This document shows, piece after piece, positions 51,293-60,763 of a stretch of DNA of 64,000 nt (the stretch's first letter is position 1; each line of letters starts with the position of its first letter). The notes beneath the pieces were generated by a model. That model saw only the letters and a program-made list of their open reading frames with translations. It was not told the DNA's origin and did no database searches. The position numbers and the translations under genes are program-made. Source of the stretch: Mariprofundus sp. (GTDB lineage: Bacteria; Pseudomonadota; Zetaproteobacteria; Mariprofundales; Mariprofundaceae); contig JAJFLH010000038.1 of NCBI GenBank assembly GCA_021772775.1, positions 1-64,000 of the forward strand, written 5' to 3'.

Positions 51293-51856
51293 ATGTTTTT
51301 TGGCGACCTTGAATCACAAGATTGGCACTCAGTGCGCTTCTGGAAGCCCGATGATGCGGGTTTTAGCAGGGATGCTGCTGCGGTTTTAACAACAGCAGGC
51401 TCTTTGACCCGTTTTCTGGAGCGCCATTATGGTATCCGTTTGGACGTGGAGCTGCACGATCAGTTTGTTGATCAAGTTCAGCCTGGCGAAGCTCCTTTAC
51501 TGAACTGTCCGGTGTCTGAGCCTGCTTTGAGAAGGCAGGTGTCGTTGATGCATCGTGGTTCGGTTTTGTTTGATGCTGAATCTGTACTGCCATTGGAAAC
51601 CTTGCCCGCTGACTTGATTGATGATCTGCAGGCCGGGCTCCGGCCGCTGGGTAATTTACTGCTGGATCGCGGTCTCTCTCTGGCTCGTTCAGACCTCAGT
51701 GTGACACAGATGCAATGTGAAGGCGTGCAACAAGGGCGTTGGGCCAGGCGTTCAGTACTGCGCTCACAATCTGGTACACAAGCGCTGGTGGTAGAAGTGT
51801 TTCATCCGATTATGTGGGAACGCATAGAAACAACCAGTCGTCGCTACAGCCGTTAA
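51293..51856 (+). CDS. ubiC: Chorismate lyase
   Basis: The 187-residue product resembles UbiC, which cleaves chorismate to 4-hydroxybenzoate and pyruvate, the first step of ubiquinone synthesis. Segments RRQVSLMHRGSVLFDAESVLPLE and RWARRSVLRSQSGTQALVVEVF fit the family pattern. The protein family is divergent, and the identification is strengthened by ubiA six bases downstream. The next enzyme in the pathway acts on its product. Confidence 0.88.
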   Translation: MFFGDLESQDWHSVRFWKPDDAGFSRDAAAVLTTAGSLTRFLERHYGIRLDVELHDQFVDQVQPGEAPLLNCPVSEPALRRQVSLMHRGSVLFDAESVLPLETLPADLIDDLQAGLRPLGNLLLDRGLSLARSDLSVTQMQCEGVQQGRWARRSVLRSQSGTQALVVEVFHPIMWERIETTSRRYSR

Positions 51857-51861
51857 TCAGC

Positions 51862-52740
51862 ATGGCTTATTCACCTGTCGGCAGCTTCTCTGATTGGGTT
51901 AAACTCTTACGCATTGATCGTCCCGTTGGTTATTGGCTGCTATTGTGGCCAACCCTGTGGGGATTGCTGGCTGCATCAGGTGGTTTACCGACTCTGAAAA
52001 ATGTTATCATTTTTGTTGGTGGAGTAGTGCTGATGCGCTCGGCCGGTTGCGTGATCAACGATTTCGCTGATCGGGATTTTGATCCCCATGTTGAACGTAC
52101 TAAAACACGCCCAATTGCGGCAGGGAACATCGCGCCAGGAGCTGCTTTAGTCGGTTTTATCATCATGTTATTGATTGCCCTGCTGCTGGTGTCGCAAACT
52201 TCATTTTATGTGATGGGGCTAGCCGTAGTCGGTGCTGTGCTGGCCAGTTTATATCCATTTTTGAAGCGTTATACACATTTTCCGCAGGCCTGGCTGGGTA
52301 TGGCTTTTGGCTGGGGGGCGATCATGGCCTGGGCGGCAGAAACGGGCGATATATTCAATTCACCAATTCCCTGGTTACTGTTTTTGGCGAACGTCTGCTG
52401 GTCTCTCTCTTACGATACTGCTTATGCCTTGGGTGACCGTGAAGATGATAAAAAAATTGGTGTGAAATCAACCGCAATCTGGTTTGGGGATCGGGCTATT
52501 GCCGCTATCCTTATACTTGGATTTATGAATATTATACTGCTCGGTATTGCAGCGCTCATGCTTGGCGGTTTCTGGGTTGGGCTGGCCTGGTGGGCAGCCA
52601 TGATCCTGCAGTTGATGCTGGGTGGTAGATTAATGCGCTGTGGTGAACGTTGGGGCTTTGAGTTTTTTATTCAATCCCACTACGTCGGAGCCGTGTTTGC
52701 CCTGGGCCTCGTTGTACAGGGATTATCTGCCTCTTTTTGA
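51862..52740 (+). CDS. ubiA: 4-hydroxybenzoate polyprenyltransferase
   Basis: The 292-residue inner-membrane enzyme attaches a polyprenyl chain to 4-hydroxybenzoate. The two aspartate motifs are visible: NDFADRDFDPHVERTKTRP near residue 66-84 and YALGDREDDKKIGVKSTA near 190. About eight membrane segments surround them. The frame is open upstream inside ubiC, but ATG 51862 gives the family N-terminus MAYSPVGSFSDWVKLLRIDR. It is convergent with batD. Confidence 0.95.
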   Translation: MAYSPVGSFSDWVKLLRIDRPVGYWLLLWPTLWGLLAASGGLPTLKNVIIFVGGVVLMRSAGCVINDFADRDFDPHVERTKTRPIAAGNIAPGAALVGFIIMLLIALLLVSQTSFYVMGLAVVGAVLASLYPFLKRYTHFPQAWLGMAFGWGAIMAWAAETGDIFNSPIPWLLFLANVCWSLSYDTAYALGDREDDKKIGVKSTAIWFGDRAIAAILILGFMNIILLGIAALMLGGFWVGLAWWAAMILQLMLGGRLMRCGERWGFEFFIQSHYVGAVFALGLVVQGLSASF

Positions 52741-52832
52741 TGGGTTACAAAATTGTTCTGAGCCGATCAGCGTAAGCTCAACTATTCATGCTCGTTGCCT
52801 GCTATGGCACTGCTTGTTTAGAGTAGAGAGAC

Positions 52833-54545
52833 TTATTTTGGATAGAGTGCTGGTAGCACCTGCTTATCCGGTTTGCCTTGATCATCACCAGAACTGAAGA
52901 TGGCCTGTTCAAAGGCTGTTTGCAACGGACCTGCTTGCCAGCCTTGTTTCGTTTGATTTCCTTCACCTGCATACAGATGAAGCTCGAGCATATTCAGTTG
53001 TTCTTTCAAATCAGGCTCAGAGCGCTTTGCCAGAGCAGCCAGGTTATTGACCTGCTCATTGGGCCATTGTGCTTTGGAAAAATTGAGTAGTGCTTGCTCG
53101 CACGCTTTGCCATGATTCTGTTTGCAGGTCTTCAGTACTGATTTTTTGAGAGAGGATAGGTCAACATTGGCATTGTTGTGGCTGCTGTTCGACTGAGGAG
53201 ACGCTGTCGATTTACGAAAAATCCAAGCCAGGGTCAAGAACCAGCCGAGGGTTGAGAGCAGTGCTATCCATTTCCACCATGCTCCAGCACTCTGCTGGGG
53301 CGATGGATCTTTTTGTAGTGCGGTCTGCTCTGTTTCTGCGACACTATTTTTATCTATGCCTGGGCTGCTTTGAGTTGCATCGACTGGAGCCGGGAGAACT
53401 TTAAATGTGCGTGGTGGCAGGTTGGCGATCTGTCTGCTTTGCGTCTCGCTGTCCCACCATGCAATTTCCATGGCAGGAAGAATAAAGGTGCCTGGTTTGG
53501 TGGCTAGAATCGCCAATTTCTCCTGACGGGTACCCACGACACCATCAAACTGTTTGGCATCGTTGAGCACAGGCTTATCGGCATAAGCTTTCAGATGATC
53601 AGGTAGTCGGGTGGTTAATTCAGGTAGTTGACTGGAGTTCAAACCATGGGCCTGCAGCGTTACTGTGCGGGTAATGGAGTCACCAACTCTGAATTCACCC
53701 GTTGGCCAGTTCTCCATCAACTGTAGCTGTTTGGCAGGCAGCCACGCTTTGCCCTTCCAGTTGGCTGGTATGGTTTCAACATTGAGTTCAGCAGGATTGG
53801 AACGCACACGTATCGGGCGGGTAGATTGAAACGCTGAATAGCTGGATCGGCCGGCCAGCACAATGCCATCGAGTTGCACCGGTTCAATCTGCAGTGGGCC
53901 GTGTTGTTGTGGGAATATGCCATAGCGTCGTTCGGTGACAGCCCATGTTCGACCACTGCGATTGACCTGATAGTTTTTATCTTCGCCGAGTCGAACCAGC
54001 ATACCATGATCGGATTTGGGTTCGCTCAATTGAGCCTGATTCAGAGCGACAGCCTGATAAATAAGCAGTGTGATGATCGCCTGCTGCTGAACGCGTACCG
54101 TTTTCGGGTTCACACTCATATCGATCCAGAGCTCACCCTGCGGTGTGGATGAAGGCTGCTGCACGACCGCTTTACTGACTTGAATGGTGATCGGTGCTGT
54201 TTTTTTACTGCCGATGTTAAAGGCGGGAATGATCAGAGCTCCGGCATGGCGTGGGCGCAATGTTAAAAACCAGGTCGATTTGCTGCTCATGGCACCATTG
54301 ATGAGGCTGTAGGAGCTGCTCTGATTGCGCGATAAAACTTCAAAATTCTGTTGCAGAGCTGATGTGTCCGGCTCCCCTTTATCCTCGCCGGTGACTTCGA
54401 CGCTTAAATTAATGGTCTCATCAACGCTGATATTGTAACGATCCACTGTTGCGGTGACCGCAGCTGTCGCTTCAAGGCTGAATAAGAGGGTGGTGATCGT
54501 GAGAAACAGAGCGATCCAGTTGTTTGCCTGTATCTGTTTTACCAT
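52833..54545 (-). CDS. BatD-like protein (aerotolerance cluster)
   Basis: The 570-residue product has a signal peptide (about 1-28), a large periplasmic part of repeated beta domains (YNISVDETINLSVEVTGEDKG near residue 37-57) and one membrane segment near residue 420 (WIALLSTLGWFLTLAWIF). A short cytoplasmic tail follows. The layout is that of BatD proteins, which sit with BatA, BatB and a MoxR ATPase in the inner membrane. Its start lies seven bases inside the end of the upstream VWA-TPR gene. Confidence 0.88.
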   Translation of the reverse strand: MVKQIQANNWIALFLTITTLLFSLEATAAVTATVDRYNISVDETINLSVEVTGEDKGEPDTSALQQNFEVLSRNQSSSYSLINGAMSSKSTWFLTLRPRHAGALIIPAFNIGSKKTAPITIQVSKAVVQQPSSTPQGELWIDMSVNPKTVRVQQQAIITLLIYQAVALNQAQLSEPKSDHGMLVRLGEDKNYQVNRSGRTWAVTERRYGIFPQQHGPLQIEPVQLDGIVLAGRSSYSAFQSTRPIRVRSNPAELNVETIPANWKGKAWLPAKQLQLMENWPTGEFRVGDSITRTVTLQAHGLNSSQLPELTTRLPDHLKAYADKPVLNDAKQFDGVVGTRQEKLAILATKPGTFILPAMEIAWWDSETQSRQIANLPPRTFKVLPAPVDATQSSPGIDKNSVAETEQTALQKDPSPQQSAGAWWKWIALLSTLGWFLTLAWIFRKSTASPQSNSSHNNANVDLSSLKKSVLKTCKQNHGKACEQALLNFSKAQWPNEQVNNLAALAKRSEPDLKEQLNMLELHLYAGEGNQTKQGWQAGPLQTAFEQAIFSSGDDQGKPDKQVLPALYPK

Positions 54546-56536
54546 TGCTGTCTGCCCCCTGACTCTCGTTGTGCTCCCTGCTGGTTTTGATACTGGTATT
54601 GAAACTTCCGCCGTAATAGTCCGCCCGGATCATCAGGAATACGCCGTAAGAGTTGCTGCTGTTCGTACTGTTTCTCCAAGGCCTCTTGATCTAGCTGCTC
54701 GGTGGCTTTGCTCGATCTGGTTTGCTGTTCAGCCTCGCTCTCTTCCTTCTGCTGCTTATCACTCTGCTTGTTCATGCTCTGCTTATTCTCTTGCTCTTCG
54801 TTTTCAGCGTCCTGATCTTCGGCCTCTTTTGATGCGGTAGGCTGTTGTTCCTGCTCTTCATCAGAGTGCTGACCGGATTGAGAAGCATCTTGCTCTTGAG
54901 CGGATTGCTCACTTGATTCAGATGATTGGCTTTGGGATTGTTCGCCCTGTTCGCCCTGTTCGCCCTGTTCGCCCTGTTCGCCCTGTTCGCCCTGTTCGCC
55001 CTGTTCGCCCTGTTCGCCCTGTTCGCCCTGTTCGCCCTGTTCGCCGGAGGAGTCTTCTCCACTCTCCTGTTGATCGTTTTGATCAGACTCTTCGCTTTTA
55101 TCCCCTTCGCCACCCTGCTGTTCTTGCTGTTGCAAGGCTTTCTCAACCAGTTCGCGATTGAAGTGGGCATCTTCATGGGATGGGTCGCGTGCTAAGGCCG
55201 CATCATAGGATTCGAGTGCAGCTTGTAGATCTCCTGAGCGTGCCAACGCATTAGCCCGATTATAGAGCGCTTCTGTATCATCAATATGCTCCAGACTTTG
55301 AGCCGCCTGTTCAAATTGGCCGGCCCGATAATGGGCTGTGGCTCGCCATTTCGGATCTTCAAAGCGGGCGGCTGCATCCTCAGTTTTCTCTTCAGATAGT
55401 AGCTTTTGGGCTTGCTGATCAGGCGTTTGCCATAAATCATTCCATGCAATGGCATAGGCAGATGTAGGCATCATGAATGGGGCTATCAACAGCGGAATAA
55501 GTATGAACTGTAGTAAGAGGCCGCGTCGAAAAGCCAGCAGAGATAGCGGCAACAACAGCAGCAACAGCCATGGCCCCTCCTCATGCCATTGGTCGCTATA
55601 GATGGTGTCAGAGGCTCTCTCTTCGCCCTGTTCAGATCCGTTGCCGCTGAAGTGGGAAGGTATTAAACCGGGTAGTCGCATGACATCTTTGTCATCCAGA
55701 CGAATGTGTTGAAAAAGACCATCGCCTGCAGCCGCTACTGCCGATAGATGAGCTTCATTGATGCGGGGAAGAATGATATTGCCCGAGCTGTCTTTCATAA
55801 AACCACCAGCCCCCTCATTGGCACGTAGCGGAATCGGGGCTCCATCAGCAGAGCCGACAGCCAGCACGCTGACGATATGACCTCTATCAGCCAGTTTCTG
55901 AGCCGCTGAACTGGCGGCTTGATCAACACCATCGCATAAGATCACCACGGAACCTGCATGGATTGCACCACGCTGAAACATCGCCAGCACATGATTTAAG
56001 CCTTCAGAGGCTCTGCTGCCCTGCATGGGCATCATGCTTGTGTCGAGTGATGAGAGCAGTGACAGGATAGCCTGATTATCAGTTGTTAACGGCACCACAT
56101 CAAAGGCTGAGCCGGCAAATACAATCAGTCCTGTCTGCCCCTCTTTACGGGCGGCAAGGATATCCTGCACCTTCTGTTTTGCACGAATAAGGCGACTGGG
56201 CTTAGCATCTTCGGCATCCATGGAACGGGAGAGATCGAGCACAATAATCATGGCAGATTGCGTTTGAAACACAGGCTGTGGCATCTGTTTCCAGGCCGGA
56301 CCAGCCAGCGCCAGCGTTGCAATGACTCCACCAGTCATCATGGTCGCCAGCCAGAGTCTGGAGGCTTGCTTATGCTGGCTGGAGTCGCCCACCAGATAGC
56401 TAAGAAGCGCCGGGTCACAGAGGGCCGACCAGCCATTACTTTGCCGACGAGTAGTCCAGGCAGAGTAGCAGAGCCATAACCATAGCGGCAGCAAGAGTAA
56501 GCACCATGGGCGCAGGAAATGAAACAGTCCAATCAT
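54539..56536 (-). CDS. VWA-TPR protein, BatB-BatC-like fusion
   Basis: The 665-residue product has two N-terminal membrane segments and then a von Willebrand A domain with the metal-site motif DLSRSM at 101-106. Two further hydrophobic segments lie near 330-370, followed by tetratricopeptide repeats (about 400-480, [20 protein letters not shown]). The tail is very hydrophilic, rich in glutamine, glutamate and serine, with eleven exact Gly-Glu-Gln units near residues 500-532. BatB and BatC are often separate genes; here they appear fused. The start ATG 56536 is two bases after the batA stop; the frame is open further upstream. Confidence 0.85.
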   Translation of the reverse strand: MIGLFHFLRPWCLLLLPLWLWLCYSAWTTRRQSNGWSALCDPALLSYLVGDSSQHKQASRLWLATMMTGGVIATLALAGPAWKQMPQPVFQTQSAMIIVLDLSRSMDAEDAKPSRLIRAKQKVQDILAARKEGQTGLIVFAGSAFDVVPLTTDNQAILSLLSSLDTSMMPMQGSRASEGLNHVLAMFQRGAIHAGSVVILCDGVDQAASSAAQKLADRGHIVSVLAVGSADGAPIPLRANEGAGGFMKDSSGNIILPRINEAHLSAVAAAGDGLFQHIRLDDKDVMRLPGLIPSHFSGNGSEQGEERASDTIYSDQWHEEGPWLLLLLLPLSLLAFRRGLLLQFILIPLLIAPFMMPTSAYAIAWNDLWQTPDQQAQKLLSEEKTEDAAARFEDPKWRATAHYRAGQFEQAAQSLEHIDDTEALYNRANALARSGDLQAALESYDAALARDPSHEDAHFNRELVEKALQQQEQQGGEGDKSEESDQNDQQESGEDSSGEQGEQGEQGEQGEQGEQGEQGEQGEQGEQGEQGEQSQSQSSESSEQSAQEQDASQSGQHSDEEQEQQPTASKEAEDQDAENEEQENKQSMNKQSDKQQKEESEAEQQTRSSKATEQLDQEALEKQYEQQQLLRRIPDDPGGLLRRKFQYQYQNQQGAQRESGGRQQW
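54941..55048. repeat. Eleven exact 9-bp tandem repeats inside the VWA-TPR gene
   Basis: TTCGCCCTG is repeated exactly eleven times (54941-55039), followed by one changed unit (TTCGCCGGA). On the coding (minus) strand each unit adds Gly-Glu-Gln. Since nine is a multiple of three, gain or loss of units keeps the frame and changes only the length of the tail. The identical codons in all units point to recent slippage-type expansion. Confidence 0.95.
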
Positions 56537-56538
56537 AC

Positions 56539-57609
56539 TCAATGTTTCCACATGGCCCTCCATTGAATAGTGCCGGCCAGTAAGAGTGTGGCCAATAGCA
56601 GTGCTATAGCCAGAGGCCACATGAATAGTGCATGCAGGGGACGAAACATCTCGTGTTCACGCTCAACCGGCTCCAGTTGATCAATCTGTTGATAGATGCC
56701 ATTGAGTTCACGTGTGTCTTTAGCGCGGAAATATTGTCCGCCTGTCTGTTCGGCAATGCTGGTTAGCCCTTTTTCATCCAGATCGGCAGAGGGGTTAATC
56801 TGTCGGGAACCGAAAAATGATCCGACACTCATTGAATCCGCACCAATACCGATGGTATAGATCTTCAGGCCTGCTTTGATAGCCAGATCGGTGGCTTGTT
56901 GCGGTGTAATATCACCGGCGGTATTTACGCCATCAGTGAGCAGTACCAGCACGCGGTCAACTGCTTTGGCATTGGCCGCCGAAGCTGCTTTTTTATCGCT
57001 ACTGGGAGCTTCTTCACTGCTGCTCTGCTGCAGCCGTTTCACAGCTAAACCAATGGTGTCGCCAATCGCTGTCGATTTACCAGCTAGTCCGATGACCGAC
57101 TCATTGAGTAAAATACGCACCGTTTGACGGTCAAAGGTGAGTGGTGTCTGCACATAGGCATTGGTGCCAAATAGAATTAGACCGATGCGATCACCTTCGC
57201 GGCGTTGGATAAAGGCATCAGCAACTGCTTTGGTCGCCGTTAATCGATCTACCTGTTGACCCTTGAGTGAAAAATCTTTGACGCGCATAGAGCCTGAAAT
57301 ATCCACCGCCAGTACCAGGTCGCGACCACTGATGGGAATCTCTACCGGATCACCATGCCATTCGGGTCTTGCAGCAGCCAGCAATAGCAGAATCCATATC
57401 AGCGATAGTGTGATCAGACGCGGCTTGGCCATGTCAAAGCGGGAGCTGCTCAGATCACTATTTTCCCAATCCGCTGCGAAGGGGATGTGTGCAACAGCTT
57501 GTGGTTGATGCAGTGGAGGCAGCAAACGCCTGACGAACCAGGGCATGGGGAGTAACAGTAGTAGCCATGGGTATACCCATGACAGAGCAGAGAGGGTGTT
57601 GATATCCAT
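56539..57609 (-). CDS. BatA-like VWA-domain membrane protein
   Basis: The 356-residue product has two N-terminal membrane segments (about 10-30 and 65-80), a von Willebrand A domain with the MIDAS motif DISGSM at 103-108, and LLTDGVNTAGDI as the later metal-site segment. One C-terminal membrane segment is near 325-348. This is the BatA arrangement. Start ATG 57609 has GGAGAG six bases upstream; a TTG one codon earlier also exists. It overlaps no gene but lies within four bases of both neighbours. Confidence 0.9.
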   Translation of the reverse strand: MDINTLSALSWVYPWLLLLLPMPWFVRRLLPPLHQPQAVAHIPFAADWENSDLSSSRFDMAKPRLITLSLIWILLLLAAARPEWHGDPVEIPISGRDLVLAVDISGSMRVKDFSLKGQQVDRLTATKAVADAFIQRREGDRIGLILFGTNAYVQTPLTFDRQTVRILLNESVIGLAGKSTAIGDTIGLAVKRLQQSSSEEAPSSDKKAASAANAKAVDRVLVLLTDGVNTAGDITPQQATDLAIKAGLKIYTIGIGADSMSVGSFFGSRQINPSADLDEKGLTSIAEQTGGQYFRAKDTRELNGIYQQIDQLEPVEREHEMFRPLHALFMWPLAIALLLATLLLAGTIQWRAMWKH

Positions 57610-57612
57610 CAA

Positions 57613-58164
57613 TTACTCTCCATGAGGCTGCTCTAACCAACTGCGGCAGAGGGATAAGAGTTCATCGAGCTCATTGTTTTTGGAAAAAACCTTGCGATAA
57701 GGGGCATCGATCAACATGCGACCAGCACCTTGAGTGAAATCATTGCGAATCCAACCCTGATCTAGGCAACTCAGCCATGCATCACCGGTCAGGCCGGCGA
57801 TAGCATCGGATTGACTGCTGAGCTGAACCGCACAGCGACGTAAAAGTTGAGAGATCTCAGATACAGTCTGGCGGGCCTCTTCATCAGAAACAGTTGCACT
57901 CTCTCTGTGCCGTTGTTCAATCGTATTAAACTCAAGCAAGGCTGCTTTGATCACCTGCTGCTTTGAAAAGGTGACAGGTTTACTCTTCTGAACCTTGCGC
58001 CAGCGTAGGTAGTAATAGAGCGAAGCGATCAGGATCAATAGCAGTAGAAGCAGCATCCACCAGCCCGGAGCCAGTGGCCACCAGCCGATAGCTTCCGGCA
58101 GATGAATGTCCCGGAATCCAGCTAGAGGATCACTGTTTGCGTTATTTGCAGAGACCGGGTTCAT
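57613..58164 (-). CDS. DUF4381 family membrane protein
   Basis: The 183-residue product shows the DUF4381 start: LAGFRDIHLPEAIGWWPLAP, immediately followed by one membrane segment (about 34-54). The cytoplasmic remainder is helical. Such proteins occur between DUF58 and BatA genes in MoxR clusters of Proteobacteria. Its own role is unknown. It overlaps the DUF58 gene by four bases (ATGA), so the two are coupled. Confidence 0.88.
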   Translation of the reverse strand: MNPVSANNANSDPLAGFRDIHLPEAIGWWPLAPGWWMLLLLLLILIASLYYYLRWRKVQKSKPVTFSKQQVIKAALLEFNTIEQRHRESATVSDEEARQTVSEISQLLRRCAVQLSSQSDAIAGLTGDAWLSCLDQGWIRNDFTQGAGRMLIDAPYRKVFSKNNELDELLSLCRSWLEQPHGE

Positions 58165-59057
58165 CGACCAAGACGCACTTGTAACACGGTGAATGGGTCT
58201 TCATCCGTTGCGCACTCCAAAAGTACAAAGCCGGGTAGGCGAGCTAACCCCTGCAACTGTACACGGCGTCTGGAAAAGTTCTCTTGATGCAGCTGACGCA
58301 GTTTTTTGTTGGAGCTATCCAGATTACGTTGTTGTTGGCCATCACTGGCCTGCAGTTGTCCTACATCCGGCATATCTGCTTCGAAGGGATCATAAACCAG
58401 TACAAAAACCAGCGTGTGATGTGGAAGTAAGCGTTTCAGTAGTGAGAGGCTGTTCTCATCCATGCCACGGCCATCACTGACGAGCATGATTAAGCTGCCT
58501 GTACGCGCAGCATGCGAGGCGCGCTGCAGTGTTGTTCGCAGTGTTTCGTTTTCGTTCATGGCAGCTGTATTATTGCGCTGCTGCCAATGCGGATGATTCA
58601 TGACATTGCCCAACATTCGCAAGACACCACGGCGGCCCCGTACAGGTTTGGAGAGTTGAATATTGGTAGAACTCTCGCCACCAAAAATTAGGCTGCCGAT
58701 GCGATCTCCCTGCTGCATCACACTCCAGGCCAACAGGCTGGCACACTCTGCAGCAATGACCGATTTCAGAGCTCCACGGGTGGCGAAAAACATTGAGGGG
58801 CGCATATCCACCAACATGAGAGCTGGCCGTTCACGCTCCTCGCGAAATAGCTTGGTATGCGGTTTGCCGGTGCGTGCAGTCACCCGCCAGTCCATGCTGC
58901 GGATGTCATCACCGGGCTGATATGTACGCACCTCATCGAATTCAATGCCACGCCCCTGAAATCGAGACAGATGTGCTCCTGCCATCAATGCACGCGGATA
59001 GCCGGCCTTTAAATGCAAGGCCGTCGCGGGTCGCTGAAGATGAATCAGATAAGCCAA
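58161..59057 (-). CDS. DUF58 domain protein of the MoxR cluster
   Basis: The 298-residue product has the DUF58 core: GRGIEFDEVRTYQPGDDIRSMDWRVTARTGKPHTK near residue 36-70 (motif spans given by ends), followed by a VWA-like fold with ALMLVDMRPSM. It lacks the N-terminal membrane segments of longer DUF58 proteins, so it is probably cytoplasmic. The start is uncertain: TTG 59057 has no ribosome-binding site, while CTG 59087 has AGGAG seven bases upstream and stays in frame. Confidence 0.88.
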   Translation of the reverse strand: MAYLIHLQRPATALHLKAGYPRALMAGAHLSRFQGRGIEFDEVRTYQPGDDIRSMDWRVTARTGKPHTKLFREERERPALMLVDMRPSMFFATRGALKSVIAAECASLLAWSVMQQGDRIGSLIFGGESSTNIQLSKPVRGRRGVLRMLGNVMNHPHWQQRNNTAAMNENETLRTTLQRASHAARTGSLIMLVSDGRGMDENSLSLLKRLLPHHTLVFVLVYDPFEADMPDVGQLQASDGQQQRNLDSSNKKLRQLHQENFSRRRVQLQGLARLPGFVLLECATDEDPFTVLQVRLGR

Positions 59058-59418
59058 ATCAGGTTTGATAGGATTAGGGCGCTGCAGTGTGTTCTCCTGT
59101 TCGTTGTGGTAAGTGATCCCTTATTAAAGCTTTTATAGGGACTGTTCTCGTCACTTTGTAGTGCAACTCATGCGTTTTGAGCAGGAAGTCTGGATTGCTG
59201 TGTTCGCTTTATCAAACATCTCTCATCAAAATCGCATGGTTGAATGGTACCTTGTCTTTGAGGAACATTGATCGAAATTTACGCATGAAGAAGGTGGGGG
59301 ACAAGTACTCTTATAAGATGGAGAAGAGAGAGCGCCAACGCCTCATCTATTGAGTCAGCTTTAGAGTGGAATTTATAAATACTGCTAACTCAATCTGTTT
59401 TCAGACAAATAGAGTGGC
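59058..59418. other. Gap between the DUF58 gene and the HD-GYP gene
   Basis: About 330-360 bases without a gene. The promoter of the DUF58-to-batD run probably lies here, but I cannot point to a convincing -35/-10 pair. A weak palindromic stretch centred on AAAGCTTT lies at about 59120-59142. No terminator for the HD-GYP gene is obvious, so read-through from it into the DUF58 gene is possible. Confidence 0.35.
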
Positions 59419-60657
59419 TTAATTGGTCTCCGATTTTAACAGAGCAGTTTGCCAGCAGCTTGTGAGATTGTTTTTTACCATGGTGACAACGTGTTGATCC
59501 AGTTTTCCTTCATCGGCTTCTCTGCTGAGAATAGAGATAATCTCTTCAGGAGAGAGTGCGCCTCGATATGGCCTATCCTGTGCGAGTGCCTGAAAAACAT
59601 CGGATACTGCCAGGATCCGAGCCTCCAGAGAGAGACTGCTCTCTTTCTCATGGTAGGGGTAGCCATCACCACTAACACGTTCATGATGCTGAGCTGCCCA
59701 CTTGGCAATGAGTTCGAAACCTTTGATGCGTTTGAGAATGTCAAAGGTGTCAAAGCTGTGCCGTTGAATGGTTTTGAATTCAGGTAGTGTTAATTTTCCC
59801 GGCTTGTCCAGTACATCATCAGGTACACGCAGCTTACCAATGTCATGCAATAGTCCTGCAAGTTCCAATGTTTCACAGCTGGCTTCGGGTAGCTCAAACA
59901 GATGTCCCAGGTAACATGCTAAATTGGCTACACCGTCTGAATGTTCACGTGTGAATTTACTTTTAGCATCGACAATGTATGAAAAAATTTTGACGACGCT
60001 TCGAAGATCATGGAAATTAATAGGGCGGGTAATTTCATGCTCGATCCATTCGAAGACATAGCCGTTGACGTGCTCCCGCTCCAGCGATAACCAGAATGCT
60101 TCGGACTCGGAAACTCGCATGAACGCATCAACCAGCTCCTCTTTGAACCAGTCGCCTCGTTTCGCCATGATCTGTTCTCTTATGTCATCAATGGCCAATA
60201 AAACATTAGAATCTTGTACCTGAGCTTTGAGCGATAAAACATCGACGCGATCCACCATAAAGATGCAATTGGCCAGTATGGCGACATCCTCATCTACATC
60301 CATCGTGGCGTAAGCAGACCAGTGGGTATGATGGTATTGTACAATTTCGGAAAGGTGAGCCAATGGAGGAGCACTTTTTAATATCTGGGCACCGATATCA
60401 CAATGACCATGTGCTTCTTCCCAGTCGAATTGGGCCAGTCGTGCATGAACGGCGGTATTGGAGACGCCGCAATCATGCAGTATCGCAGCTTGAAACAGCG
60501 CATCGAGTTTATGACTCTTCAAGTTTAGCTGTTTACCGCATTCTGCCGCCATATAGCCGACGCGTTTACCATGATGAACCTGAACTACACCAACCAGATC
60601 AAGTGCATCGGATAGTGAATAAATCGTTTCATGAAGGTTGATGTTGTAAAATGTCAT
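59419..60657 (-). CDS. Tandem HD / HD-GYP domain protein, probable cyclic-di-GMP phosphodiesterase
   Basis: The 412-residue product has two HD-type halves. The first has HD at 61-62 (AAILHDCGVSN) and HH at 109-110 but no GYP motif. The second is a full HD-GYP domain with HD at 271-272 (LLHDIGKLRVP), HHE at 324-326 and GDGYP at 330-334, the motif of enzymes that hydrolyse cyclic-di-GMP. No receiver or membrane segment is seen. It lies between the MoxR gene and the rest of the Bat cluster on the same strand, an unusual place. Confidence 0.92.
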   Translation of the reverse strand: MTFYNINLHETIYSLSDALDLVGVVQVHHGKRVGYMAAECGKQLNLKSHKLDALFQAAILHDCGVSNTAVHARLAQFDWEEAHGHCDIGAQILKSAPPLAHLSEIVQYHHTHWSAYATMDVDEDVAILANCIFMVDRVDVLSLKAQVQDSNVLLAIDDIREQIMAKRGDWFKEELVDAFMRVSESEAFWLSLEREHVNGYVFEWIEHEITRPINFHDLRSVVKIFSYIVDAKSKFTREHSDGVANLACYLGHLFELPEASCETLELAGLLHDIGKLRVPDDVLDKPGKLTLPEFKTIQRHSFDTFDILKRIKGFELIAKWAAQHHERVSGDGYPYHEKESSLSLEARILAVSDVFQALAQDRPYRGALSPEEIISILSREADEGKLDQHVVTMVKNNLTSCWQTALLKSETN

Positions 60658-60763
60658 TGATCCTAGCTCCGTTCCAATTCAGAGAGGAGCAAGAATAAGG
60701 CCAATAATTATAAGCGTTATGTAAGATTTCAGCTGGGGAAGAGAGTCCGCTGCGGTTCTCTAC

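Noticed and set aside
54941-55048. Possible CRISPR array
   Set aside because: The units are 9 bases without spacers and lie in a coding sequence.
54913-55195. Several long open frames on both strands over the 9-bp repeat (RPV, ALF and ANR repeats)
   Set aside because: They are the other reading frames of the in-frame repeat of the VWA-TPR gene and have no ribosome-binding site.
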